In this document: piece after piece, positions 1-12,336 of the stretch
How the letters are laid out: each line of letters begins with the position of its first letter
Numbering within the stretch: position 1 is the stretch's first letter
Origin: Cyclospora cayetanensis
Taxonomy: Eukaryota; Apicomplexa; Conoidasida; Eucoccidiorida; Eimeriidae
DNA length: 64,000 nucleotides
Reading direction: 5' to 3'
NCBI RefSeq assembly: GCF_002999335.1
Contig: NW_020312748.1
Span: forward strand, 62,001 to 126,000
The notes under the pieces: model-generated
What the model was told of the DNA's origin: nothing
Seen by the model: only the letters and a program-made list of their open reading frames with translations
Database searches by the model: none
Translations under genes and position numbers: made by a program

Positions 1-785
1 TCCTTCCCGTTATTCAGCACCTCGCTTCTGTCGCATCTTCTCGAATCTCGTGTGCGCCCATGGCGTTCTTCTGGCGTGCCAGCATGCTGACCCCGCTAAC
101 GAGGGAGTAGCAGTTTCTTGGTCACTCTGCCCTTTCCTAGGACGAGGTAACATGGGTGGGAGAGCTAGGGGAGCTGCTAATAAGCAACACTAGAGAAGAC
201 GCCAGCAACAGGGAGGGATGCCCTCTGGAAGAAAACACCCCCTGGTAAATGGGCAGGAGAGGCTCTAAAGTCGCAGCATTGCTGAGGTGCCTGTAAGGGT
301 CGACTGAAGACCGAGTCCGCACATGCGCATATAGATCTACACAGATGTGTACTATATCTTTCATTGCGAACAGTTTAGAGCATGTGCCATTCGGCAAAGG
401 AGAGCTTGTCGACCAGGGAACGCCAATCGGTGCAAGAGAAAGGTGGATAAATCCCCAACGATCGGCCCTGTGCTGCAGACTTCCTCTCGCTGTCGCCATT
501 ATAGGCCACGGCTCCTCGTGCAGCCAACTATTTGGACTCTCGTCTCTCCTTCGAGGGACGCCCACCGATACGCGTCACGTGGAAGAAAAAGAGAACCAGA
601 GAGGGAACAAGCGCTTAGAATGCGCTTACGCAGCAGAAACCTGCAAGGCTATTCCACAAGCCTCGCCTTTTCTCCACAAATATACTTTCATGCATGTGCA
701 TAATATTTATGCGACACGGACCCAAATAGATCTTCGTGCCTCTGCGCCTCCTCCTCTTCCTCTTACGCTTCCATAGGAAATTCTC
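1..785. other. Intergenic, 3' flank of the 6PGDH gene
   Basis: The open frames here overlap on both strands and show no recognisable motif, splice-supported continuation or signal sequence. I see no gene. It probably holds the 3' UTR of the minus-strand 6-phosphogluconate dehydrogenase gene. Confidence 0.4.
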
Positions 786-3700
786 TCAGGCCAGCCAGTT
801 CTTCTCATGGATTTTTTCGCCTGGCTTGTCTTTTCTTTCAAACGTGTGAGCCCCAAAACAATCTCTCTGCGCCTGGATAAGGTTTGTCGGGAGGGAAGCG
901 CTCGTGAAGGCAGTGATATAGTGATAGGCCGCCGACAGAGCCGGGAGGGACAGAAGAAGAGCCGACGATGAACAAGAAGGTGCAGCACACGGACGCTGGA
1001 TTAATGCCATGTCCAGCACGCGGCGCAGAGCCGGCAAGTGACGTGCCACCTCCGTCCGGATACTGAAGAAAAAATGGCATTCACAGAGCATAAGCAACTC
1101 TCTCTGTCCTCTCTTGTCTTCGTCATAGAGTTCACTACCCCCCGTAGCGCCTTCAGCAGTCACACTGGCTCTGCCTTTGGTTCCTTCCGCTAACCTGTCG
1201 ACAAGAAGGAGATTTTCAACTTGCGGGTTTTCTTTAAAGGCCTTCTCCATTACATTCAGGAAACGGGCTCTAATGATGCATCCGCCTATCAGAAAGCCAG
1301 CCAGAAGCCCAAGCGGACAAGCATACGCAAATCCAAGCGTGCACACACCTCCGGCTATTTCGAGTGCAGATCGTATGTGCTGTGGCAATATACATGGCAA
1401 GAACCGTCTTAAGATGTGGCACTAAACACTCCCTACAAGCAGCAAGCGAGAGATTAACAAAAAGAAAAGCGAAGGGCAGAGCACGCTGCAGCCCAACCAT
1501 GAGACGGAGCAGTACAAAATGCACATCCTAATAACAAACGTCCTGCCTTCCTCTTCGTAATGCCACTCCACTATTAATGCCAAAACAATCTGAATCCCTA
1601 TGGGCTTCACAAGCATTGCATGCACAGTCATAAAATTTCCTGCTACCTTTCCATATGCGAGACACCTCAGCCAGATTGAGGTCCCACTGCTTTTCCTTGG
1701 ACGCAGTGGCAATCAAATGGAGGCCCTGGGCGTAGCAGCAGATCTTTGCTACGTAAAGCGAGCTCTTAATGTCGTCTGAGATGCATTCCGCAAAGCAGCA
1801 ACAGCCTGTCAAAATGGAATTCAGACTTGGAGTTTGAAAAGGGAAAAGAGATGAAATTAAACACCGAAACACATGGCACGAACCACTAGACACCAACAAA
1901 AAGGATATCGCAGTACCAGGCATCGTTATGCCTACAAATAGAAGGACGGATACGAAGAGACGTGCATGCGCCACATTATTTCGACAGGGGCACTAAGAAG
2001 AACGGCTGAATTGATTAAGCCTGTTCACAACCACGGCAAACATGTTGGACTCCGAGACCACTGATGAAAAATTGTTTCCCCCTGATATGTATATTCAGTA
2101 TGATACCTACATGTATTCTCGGTTCATAAAGGGGTACAGCAAGCTTTATCATAGAGGAAACGACAGGAAACATGCGACCGCTCTATGAAACTTAGAGGCA
2201 CCAAACAAAATCAATCAGACTTTGACACGAACAGAATATTACTTCCCTACCTAGGGGTGGCATCTTTTGTCCCTCTTTATTTTGCCCTTGCGGATTCATG
2301 CACTGTGTGTACAAACTGCTAAGCCTCTCCCGCAAGCCGCGGTGGGCGCTAATATAGCTGCAGCACATGCGCCAGTGGATTTATTCACAAGGTGTGACTA
2401 CATGTTCCTAGTGTCCAAGAGCCATGACCGCTTCTCATTGGTTGCACCCCTCGTATTTGAGAGAGCCTCCCGGTATCTGCTATTGTAGCCTCTCGATTTG
2501 GCTGCAGTGCCACCTCCTAAACCGTTCCAATGCAACGCTGCTCGTGCGGCTACATTCCATGTACCATTAGGATGGAAATAATGCCCTCAGCCTCCGCGGA
2601 GGCACTTCTGCGGGAAGCAGAAACGAGGGAGTCCTAAGTGTGGTGACACGTGCGATTCTGAAGCCTGTGGACTACTTTCGCTGCTTTACCCCCTCCCCTT
2701 AAACCTGACATCCTCAGCAAGAGAGGCACTAGCACAAGATACGAAGACAAAAAGCCAAGAAAGCATCATGCATTATACACCGCAACGACGCATACCGCAT
2801 ATCCAGTGCTGCAGCAAGACAAGGCACGGGAACCCCCCACTCCGCTGCTTGTTGCACCGTCCATCGGCCCGTTCCTTTGTTGCCAGCCGTATCCAAAATC
2901 ATGTCCAGCAGGTACTCTGAGCACCACATCACCAGCTGCAGAAGCAAGATCATCGGATGCAGAAGTGCTATTACGCCCGGCAGCGCAGCGCAACTGCTGT
3001 AGAAGCAGCAGCTGCAGCGCGTTGCTTTCTGGAACAACGGCGGTTCCTCATCAGCAGATGCAAAACATGAATGCCTCACCATTCCCCTGCTTCTTTTTAA
3101 AGATATGCGAGGTGATTTCGATGAGATAAGAATTGAGCTCTGTCTGGTTCCACTGGCTGAAGAGATCTCCCAATTCAGAATTTGTCATCCCATAGCAGTG
3201 CCGCAGAACACTGTACACCTGAATAGCACCGACCAAAGAAGCACCCCAAGCGACGGATTCGGTGCACTCGCAGGGATATTAAGAAAGGTGGAATCAGTCC
3301 ATCGCGGGGGCAGTCTCTAGAACGCCCTCGACAGCGGCTCCAAGAATCGCCCGAAGCGCATGCAAGAGGCTTCATGCCGCGCCGCTACACGGTTACGCGA
3401 ACTGTAGTGCCCCTTCGGCAGACCTGCTAGGCCCGCACGTGGCTTAGGCGTCTGCTAGGGGTTTTCTTGCCTCTGCAATGAGCTGCATGTCGCCATATTC
3501 AATGCCGTTATGCACCATCTTCACAAAGTTACCGCAGCCTCCCGGTCCGAGGAAGGCGACGCACGCATTTTGTACTTGTGCCTCACTGAACTGCGGTTGA
3601 GGGCCTGTTGGGGCTTTGCTGGGATCTATCTGTGCGGCAATCGGGAGAAGAATAGGCTTCAACGCATGCCACGCTTCCTTGTCGCCTCCGGGCATGAGAG

Positions 3701-4993
3701 AAGGTCCATGACGAGCTCCCTCTTCGCCTCCACTGACACCCATTCCCATGTAGCTGCGTGAGCAGCACCAGAGGCAGACGAACCGATATCCTCTCAGAGC
3801 CGCAGCAAACATGCACATCTGATCATAGAAACGAGGGAGGCTGCCAGGAGTGGAGCAAGAACATCTAGCAACAGCCTATGTTGCGTGAAAAGAAGCTTCC
3901 ATCATCAAAAACCTGCCGCGTTGAAAAGAGGCAGAGAAACACGATAATAGCATATCGGCAGGAGCGCAAAAAGGCGGTGTCTCGCTCGGTTAATTTCCGC
4001 TTACAGAATCCCATGCTGCTTGCAACGCGCAATCCGTTGTTCTGTATTCTGATAAAACTCGTTCCCTCCATCTACAAGAATGTCGCCCTTTGAGAGAAGA
4101 GGCAGCAAGCCATCAATTAGTGCGTCGACAGGGGCACCAGCCTGAGGAAAACAAGCAGACTGCTTGAACACTCGTCTAGTAAGCCGTCATCAAAACCGTT
4201 TAGGAATCCACATAAGCTGCTTGGGAATCTTAGGAGAGGCTCTATGAGCCTTGGGGTGGAATTCCTATTCCTGCAGCCCTCTTGGGGAGCGTGCGAAGGC
4301 ACAGAACAACATGAAGCGCACCAGGCGCTACTGCAGCGGAAGCTCATACCACCCCTCCTTTCAAGGTGTGCGCTCACCTGGACAAGCATAACGATTCGCC
4401 GAGGGCGCTTGATGTTTTCAACCTGGAAGCGATTGCACAGGGAAACTTGAACTCACTGAGGCAGGTCTCGAGCCGGCAGACTAGGCATGACTACGAAAGG
4501 CAGGGGAAATGTGAGGCAAACAGAGAACGAATAATGGCGGAACAGGCGAGAGAACTGGTCGCATGAAGAGAAGACGCATAGGAGGGAGCGGGTACTGGGT
4601 TTATAGCAACAACAGGGCCTTGTGTGCATATCGAAGCTTAAGACTCCAAAAGGTCTCAATCACCAAATAATACAAGACAACAGAGACGTGCACATTCATA
4701 GGTCCTACTGTAGCTCCTTACGTTCCCTATTCATGAGTGCTTCCTCTTGTTTTTCCCTCCCGTTACTCTGTCCCACTCCACACACTCTCTCCCTCACAGC
4801 TTACGAATTCCTTCATATCCTTGACGCCGACCATTTTATCTGTGAGTCCCTCTTCATTTGCGCGTTGGATGGCTGTATCGACTTTAGAAGGCGATCTATT
4901 GCTGACACAAACAGTATAACCCTTGCTTGCTGCATTGAGGGCCAAATTAACTCCCATTACGGCGAGACCGTAAACGCCCAGATCGCACGACAT
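786..4993 (-). CDS. 6-phosphogluconate dehydrogenase, decarboxylating (multi-exon)
   Basis: Catalyses NADP-dependent oxidative decarboxylation of 6-phosphogluconate to ribulose 5-phosphate in the cytosolic pentose phosphate pathway. Exons that agree in phase: 4993-4805, 4422-4378, 4141-4005, 3753-3471, 3218-3080, 2916-2796, 2607-2565 (less sure), about 1775-1647, 1285-1195 and 1062-786. The first exon carries the Rossmann loop [15 protein letters not shown] after the start MSCDLG. Later exons give [40 protein letters not shown] and GVPVP. The 3' exons give [18 protein letters not shown] and [22 protein letters not shown] link of roughly 12-17 residues between 2565 and 1775 was not resolved. 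The joined length of about 490-500 residues fits the family. The intron after 3471 starts with GC rather than GT. The family call is very secure; the exon count is not. Confidence 0.93.
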
Positions 4994-6110
4994 TTTCTAT
5001 TTGCAGATGAGGTAGTAAACAAGAGTTGAGCGGAAAACTCAATCAAAATAAGGAATCGCGATGTGTTTTACGCCTCAAACGGTAAATAGTAGCAAACAAG
5101 AGGCAGTGCGCCACACATGGTATAGAGAAGTGGAGCACTGTGGGCGCTGCTGTCGGTTGCAGTAGAAAGGATTCAAGCACCAGATATCTCTGCAGGACAT
5201 TAGATATCTTCTTTTAATTCGTTTAATACTATTCATTATTAGCTCAATTAAATGGAAAATACCTCACAGGAAGAGGCCGTGAAGCTCAGGATGGAATTGC
5301 AACTGCTTAGGTGCAGTGTTTTGATGCTTTTATGGGCCCAATGCATACCTTCTGCAATGTTCCTGAGTAGTTCTCGATGAACTCCACCCTAACATCGAGG
5401 ACTAGGGCCCTCTTGCATTTTGCCAATTCGTACATTTTTTCGTACACATGCGGAACCACCGCACATACAGCCGTACGAATAGAATGGATTGACGCCCCAC
5501 TTTACCGCTATTTCAAGCTCCTTACTTTTTTTCTCTGCTTTCGCGCACACCCAGTAGCACGTGTTTCCTCCTTCTCCCGCGTGTTTCGTGTGTGACAGGC
5601 TGCCTGAGAGCGTTGCAAGCAACTGTGCCCTCTTTGAACCCATCTGCACACTCTGAGCCAGCGGAGTTTTCCATGCCTGTTTGGTCGCGCCCGAGCGTGC
5701 AATTTCGCTCCTTTAAAGAATGCAAATGGCGAAGGGACTACCGTAGAGGCAGCGGATTGAATGAACTATGCCTGCTGCTTCGGCTTGCTAGAGAATATAC
5801 TTATTTCTCAGTCTCCGCTCAAATTATTCAACGAACTCGCGTATACTGCTATAACTCAGTATCAGAGCTATTGCTGCTAGTAGATTTATTGCTGTTGGCG
5901 TAACTACTTGTGCTTCTGTTATGCTGGTGGACTGCTGCTCTTGATGTTAGTAAGGTGCCTATAGGAGAGCAGTGCGTCACGTTGCACTGCTTTAGACTTC
6001 GAATGCTCGATTTTGCGAACGCATCGCTTCACCCCTAGCTCGTGAGAAGGAAAAATCTACAAAAAACTGTACGCATGGCAGCGTAAACGTATGAGAGGGT
6101 GCACCAGTCC
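4994..6110. other. Intergenic, upstream of the 6PGDH gene
   Basis: This lies 5' of the 6-phosphogluconate dehydrogenase start, so a promoter is expected. A minus-strand stretch around 5390-5720 stays open in several frames and has a GTAAGG donor-like site near 5545. No protein family is recognisable and no second exon could be joined, so no gene is called. Confidence 0.35.
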
Positions 6111-6377
6111 TCAACCAGGCTTCTGCTGCTGCTCCATGTTGCTGATATGAGTATTAGGGACAAGAGATCCTCCCCCCCTCGCAGCAGCAGCACGAAGTTC
6201 AGATGCGCGAGCTGCAGAGACGCCTCCCCTGGTGTCCGCCTCCACCTGTCTCCTCTCCGCCGCTTCCAGCCGTTGCTGCACTCGCCGCGAATCAAGCATG
6301 CCAGCAATACAGTGTGCATAAAAAGCGAGAGCGCAGACAATGACAGCAACATAGGCAGCAGTATTCTGGGTAGCCAT
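6111..6377 (-). CDS. Possible small single-span membrane protein
   Basis: Reads as an 88-residue protein from ATG 6377 to the stop at 6111. Residues about 7-27 form one hydrophobic segment (AAYVAVIVCALAFYAHCIAG). A strongly charged helix with RRVQQRLEAAERRQVEADTR follows, then an Ala/Arg-rich stretch and a Gln-rich tail. That shape fits a small mitochondrial or ER membrane protein, but I recognise no family. A G|GTTGAG donor-like site lies just before the stop, so it could instead be the first exon of a longer gene. It is divergent from the membrane-protein gene starting at 7471. The gene itself is an inference from composition. Confidence 0.4.
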   Translation of the reverse strand: MATQNTAAYVAVIVCALAFYAHCIAGMLDSRRVQQRLEAAERRQVEADTRGGVSAARASELRAAAARGGGSLVPNTHISNMEQQQKPG

Positions 6378-7470
6378 GGGCAAAGCGACAAGTCATGGAG
6401 CAGCCAGAGGTAACGCGAGCAACACCAGCAACAGCAACACCCAGCTTTTAAAAATCAGCAGTAGCTACCCTCCTTGCTTCTTCTTGATCCACCTGACGCT
6501 GAGCTGCAGTTTTGCGTCCGCCTCCCCAGAGGCAGAGGCATCTATTCGTCACCCCCATCACTTAATGAATCGGAGAGACGGGGTCTTCTCGTGCGAACTG
6601 TGGATCCTTGCGGACGTGATCCCTGCATCAAATGAGGACCGGAGCTACTCCAGAGCCTAAATGAAATGTGCAGAAGTGCACTTGTGCACCGGGAGAGAGA
6701 GAAGAGGTTGCAAGGAGGAAGAGGAGCACGCAAAAAGCCTCACAGAGTATGAGGTACAAAGAAAGACAGGCTGAGGCTCCCCAACGCAGGGAGGCGTGCG
6801 ATCCCTGAAAGCCCCAAGTGCTGCTGTCGGACTGATGCGTAGTACTGCAGCGCAGAATGCAGCGATCTTTATTGACGAGAGGGCAGGCACGATTCCTACT
6901 GGTGCAGAAACTGCACTCGCAGCAAGGATTGTAAAAAGCGGTGACAGTGAGCGCGCACACACGCTTAAGTTCAGCTACAAAATGCTGCAGCGAACTTCGA
7001 GAAGCGAGAGCCAGTGTTTTCAAGGAATCTTTCAATGTCTCGCAGTTGCAGGAGCAACAAATGCTGCTGCAGCTGCAGCGGCGCTTGCTGTAGCCAGCCC
7101 CGATCCATCACCATTGTCTGTACAAAGACCTGCATCCGTTTTCCCTTATCGTGTTCCTTTTTATTTTCTCATTTCTGCGGTTTTCCCTCTGTAGAGTGCT
7201 GCAGACAGCCCCTTCTTGCCTTTCTCGAGTAGGCACCGCAGCTGATCTGGGGGCCCCCTAGCAAGCCTCCGGTGCAGCAGGCACGAGAATCACCAGGAGC
7301 AGCAACATCGACCAGTGCGAGGTCAGAACAGCAGCAGCGGCTGCTCCTGCAGGCTCAAGCCCTCTGACTTGGCGGCGGAACGAACGAAAAAGTCTGAGCA
7401 GCAGACACAGGAAGTGCTGCACTGGCAGCCGCGGGAGCAGCAGGCGAACAACAGCTCCAGGAAAGGCACT
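6378..7470. other. Divergent intergenic region
   Basis: Sits between the minus-strand small membrane protein start and the plus-strand multi-pass membrane protein start. Overlapping open frames on both strands (around 6628-7235) have no motif and no consistent splice partner. No gene is called. A shared or paired promoter is expected here. Confidence 0.35.
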
Positions 7471-10400
7471 ATGGGCTTCCCGCGCATTGCACTAGCCGCG
7501 GGGGCTCTTTTGTTGGTGCGGGCTGCCCTCACAGTTATACGGGGTGAGGAATGCGTTGTGTTCTGGGGAGTTTTGCTGCCGATGCAGCTGGAGTTATGTT
7601 TGCGGCCAGTCGCTCATGCTACACGTGTTTCATCACCATTGTTCCTCTCCGTGCAGCATTTTTGCAGATATGTGGGGTGCACAGCCGCAGAACACAGACC
7701 ACTGAATGGAAGAGCAGCGACAGCTTTGGCTGCACTTCAAGGTCGGTTACTGCTCCTTGCGCGATGCTTTGTGCGTGTCCACTGAAGGCCGTCGTGCTTT
7801 GACTGCAGCAGGCGAACTTCCTGAGGGCTTCTCTCTTCCTTGGACGGTATGCCGCTCCCCCCTCTGAAAGTTTGTTCTTAGCCAACATCTCCTTTGGGGG
7901 GCTGCTTGCCGGAGTTACGATGCTCCTGCCGCAGCTCTGGGAATACTTATACGTCGTTCAGGTGGCTGCTGTTCCCTTTGCTGCTTTTGCAATTGTTAGA
8001 GCAACAGCCGTCTTCGTGAGCGTTTCCCCTCCATCGTATAGATCAAGCAGTTGGTAACTCTTTGCCTCATGAAGCAGCGTCGAAGTACACGTGCAGCTGT
8101 TGCTGTTTCTGCTACAGGCTGTGGCACAGGCCTTGGCAGGCTGTTGCATCTGCGTAGTTGCTCTATCCAGGCATCTGGGTGGACTGCGGCCAATCCGTCA
8201 GCTCGGCGGCAAGCCAATGTGAGCGAGCACATGTATTCCAGTACAGCGGAATGCAGTGTAGTGTCTCTTTCTCTTTCTGAGTTCGTTGTTTTGTCGGCCC
8301 TTTGCAACACGCCGTTCCGCCCCCCGCCAACAGCCCCATGGCCGTTGTCGCGTTTAGTGATCAACCATTAGCGCTCAGAAGGATGGAGGAGGGAAGATGA
8401 AGGAGGGGGGGCTGGGCGGAGGGGGAGTACTTTTTCTACGAGTCTGCTTGTTCTGCTTCTGTTTTTTGAGGGCTTTGTGCGGATGCTCTAATTTGTTGGT
8501 GCAGGCGATGGGATGCGCTGCATGACCGGCCAGGCTTTCGGTCTGTGTACACCCGTATGCGATACGCAGCGCCGGTGCTGCAAAAATATGAAACGGCACG
8601 ACAGAGCACAGTGCAGCAGGCTGATTCGCCACAAAAGAAAGAACAGTGAACGGGCTTGAGCAGAAGCAGTGAATAGAAGGGCCCCAAAGGATTCTCTTGT
8701 TCGTTAGCTACAGGGGGCCACGGGATGCAGCAGCAGGGGGCTGCAGGAGGTGTGCTGTGGATGTTTACTCGCGAATAAGGCTGTTGCGGATTTCCTATTA
8801 CCGGCAGCAGCCGGTGCGTCTGTGCACATGCGTTACCTGGCATCTCAGCACGACCTAGCTACATAGTGCTATTGCCAGTCTGTGGCACTGTTACCACCAA
8901 TGCTGTCATCAAGAAAAACTACGCTTTGGGAATTCAGTCGCCCACAGAAAACGCATCATGTACGACTTTCGGAGATTTCAGGGTCCAGGGACCTTGTATT
9001 AACAATATTAGATGCCAATCTTTCAACCTTTTTGAAATTTAGAGCTTAAGGCTTGCAGATATAGAACACGAGAGGCCTAAAGCTGGTGTTCTGGATGAAA
9101 AAAGCAGTCATGGATTCTACGTCTGTAGGTAGTCTTTTGGGCAGGTTTGGGGGTGTTCTGCAGTAGACCTGCAGAAGAGAGATGCGAGCGGGTGATATTG
9201 CGTACATTCACAGAGCTACCGATTCTCATGGGCTTAAAGCACCCTGAATAGGTGTTTCTTCATTGCAATCTGCCCATTGCTTTCATGGACGTCTCTACCG
9301 CGTAGCGCGGCGCGTTAGTGATACGCCTGCAGTGTAGGTGAAACTGATACTATAATGCTTACGTATTTTTGCTATTGATAGCATCCACTTATTCCGCAGA
9401 ACAAGTGAATGGCGCACCGAGGCAGGTCACGGCAGGGAGGGGGCCCCCTCCTTGACTTGACCCGCCCCCGCGCCTTGGTCAGGAGGGCCCCCGCCTGTGT
9501 CTGCTTGACAATACAAAGGGACTCCGTGTTCTAGTTTCGTTTTCTTAGGAGCTACGCTTGAAGAAAAGCAGGTGTAGAAAGAGGATAATGTCCCAATCTT
9601 CCTCTTTTGAGAGCGGACAGGCCCCCGAGATCTGCCTCGTTGAGCCTTTTCTAAGCTAGCCGTCTCTTGCAAGGGCCAATGGGTCCGCCCACACAGGGCC
9701 CTTCTCCATGAATCAAGGCAGCTGAATTCAACTTGTCACCGTCTTCTTCATCAGTGAGCGGGGAGCCGTTGAGGCGGCCTCCAGGACCTGGAGTACGAGG
9801 CTTTGTCAGACGGCCCCCCTTGCCGTGGACGGCAAAGGGGGCCAAGGGCTTCCCTGTATACCCTGAGGCAATTTATTGAGACAGAAGCGCAGTTGCAGAT
9901 AGATTTCACTGTGACTACCCTCGTTTGACTCTGGATACACGAAAATGCCGGAAGAAGCGAAAGGTAGATCCCAATACAGCGTCAACCCTATCCTTAATAG
10001 CCTTGCTCTTCCCTAGTCTTAGCTCTGAATGTTTGATGCAGCAGTGTCTTCAGCGTGAGGCGGCCCAGCGCCACCCTTCTCATTGTGCCCCTTTAGAGGT
10101 GTATCTGGGAAGTCTGCGCTTCGTACAAAGGCTTTGCAATTCTGGAGGCCCCCTCTCTGTGCGCAGGAGCATCAGACTCCCTTGATGGGACTCTGATGTG
10201 TCTCATGTGTTGTCGCAACTTCTGGACAGACATCGCTCATTTAAGGTCGGAGCGTTTCTGTTGACTGCCTCGGCCACCGACTACGCGTTTGCCTGTTGTA
10301 CTTGGCTGGCCTTACTGGCCGATCCACGCTTCCGGTTGCTCTGTGTCCTTCAGTTTCTCCGTGTCTCGCGCTCACTTCATACGCTTTTGTGGTGGCGTTT

Positions 10401-12336
10401 CTCCTTTCTCTTTCTTTCCCTCCCGTGCGTGCCTTTCTTTGGTTTCTTGCGGGCTTATCTCATTCCGCCCTCTCCCTATTGCTTCTTTTTCTCAGCCCTC
10501 CAGCTACCCCCCTTCAAATGGAATCCTGAGAGTTTTGTATTTATTTTCGAGTGTGCTGCATTTGATTTCCCGCAGTATTGTTTCTTACTTTTTCTGGGTG
10601 GGCGTCATGTACTTCACTGGTGCCACCATCCTCCTCACAGGTAGGGACTGGTGGGACGGGGTCCCGCTATGTTGTTGGTTACCCTACAGGATCTATGTGG
10701 GGCTTCCAGGGTAGTAATAAACAGATCAAATGATTGCTTGTCTCTATTGCCTCTATGAGTGTTTCCTTGAAGAAAAGGAGTGTGAAGAAACAGCAGGAAT
10801 AAAGCTTAAACCGGTAGAAGCTCAGATGAAACATGACAAACGCATGTTACACGACATTGAAGAGTAGAGGCAGAGACAGAGAGTCGAGAGTACTTTTAAC
10901 GAGGTTGAGCTGTTGGCGTTGAGTTGCAGGGTATACATACTGCGCGCCACGCGTGAGCAAGGAGATCGCCTGCCCCATGACATCTTCTGTATATGTCTTT
11001 GTGGCACTGTGGCTGCTTCAAGTGAGGCCCATAGACCCCCACTTTCCCCCTTTTCCATCTGTTTTTGCAGTAGTTGCTTGCCATGCGCATTGTGTCGCTT
11101 CCCTTTCTTCCCTCCTTGCACTATTTCTGCCTGGTTCGCTCCGCCACTCTAGACTTGCCCTCTCTTAGAAACTTCGGGGCCTATTATTCTCTGTAACTAC
11201 CCCTAGTAGGCAAGCCGTAGGCATGGTGCTCCGGGGTGTGCGTACAGTCCATTATCTTCTTCTTCACATGCTGGGCATACTCTACTGTCATCGTCACAGC
11301 AGAGTGAGTTTTAAACTGGCGCCTCAACACATCGCCTTAGTCGACAGAAGCAATCGTAACAGCTATCAACTGGCCCAACAGGCTCTACTTGTTGTGACGC
11401 ATGCTCTGGTGGACTCTCGTTTTGCAGGGACGATTCTGAAAATTCCATGTTTCACCGTCCCAATACCTTCATGACCATTATTGGCTTCTTTGTGAAGACA
11501 GTCCCCACTTGGATCAGACTGGCACACGTGTTTAACTGCTGCCAGCTCGGTGTGTGGACACTTGACCTGCTCATTTTACCAGACTGCAACGCCTCAGGAC
11601 TTAGATGGATCGTCGGTAGGCTTTTGCCTTGCTACGCATGGACACTACTACATTCTCTTGGTACCTTCTGCCAAATGAATTTGAGCTTTTGGTTGCTTTC
11701 GATGAACGAGCAGGACTCAACTCAGCGTTTCTGCGAGTCCTTCGTTTTTTAACCCTCTCCCCTGTCCCTTAGCCTCCTTAGCATTTTCTCTACGTGGACT
11801 GATTCTGCATGTGGACGTGTTGCTGCAGCAATAGTGTCCTTATTGTGGTGGGCTGTAGTTGCCATTGGGGCCCGTGCAAAGAAGAAAATCGTTGTCCCTG
11901 CCTACCTCTACGATCCTCTCCGACCAGGTACTCCTTCTGGCTGACCCCTTTTCTGCCCTCATTCCTATTTGCCTTTATTCTTTATCTGTGGAAGAGCTCA
12001 GCACATAGCTGGCTGGTTGTCGAATTTATCTTTTCACAGTGCAGTGCTACTACCATTCTTGCCACTTTTGTTGTTGCGCAATGCGCTGTTTTTTTATGCT
12101 GCTTGTGTACGCAGGGCAAGGTGTTTTTAGGGAGATGCGGGTGTGTCATTCGACATTAATCTGTTTGTTGTGGACATACAGTGCAGCGTGTAGCTTGACT
12201 TCCTCATAGCTTTATTTGTGGAACTCAACACTGATAGATTCTATCCTTGTGCCGATTTTGTTCTGTCCTTTTCGTTCGCTACAGCATCTCTTGCGGGGGT
12301 TTGGACCTTAAGGCCTACAGTGAGGAGCTCAAGTGA
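7471..12336 (+). CDS. Unrecognised multi-pass membrane protein, many exons
   Basis: Starts MGFPRIALAAGALLLVRAAL at 7471, a likely membrane segment or signal anchor. Phase-consistent exons: 7471-7543, 7657-7676 (a 20-nt microexon reading AFLQICG), 7812-8015, 8118-8218, 9400-9425 and 9755-9855. Exon 7812-8015 holds two or more hydrophobic segments (FGGLLAGVTMLLPQ; VQVAAVPFAAFAIV). Exon 8118-8218 adds another (AGCCICVVALS). Exon 9755-9855 is a Pro/Arg-rich loop. The 3' half has exons near 10576-10641 (FFWVGVMYFTGATILL), 10978-11023 (VYVFVALWLL), 11064-11150, 11427-11550 and 11775-11930 (LLWWAVVAIGARAKKK). The final exon ends ISCGGLDLKAYSEELK at 12336. Several exons between 9.86 and 12.3 kb were not joined with certainty. 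I do not recognise the family. The repeated hydrophobic exons flanked by good GT/AG sites are what support a gene. Confidence 0.5.
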
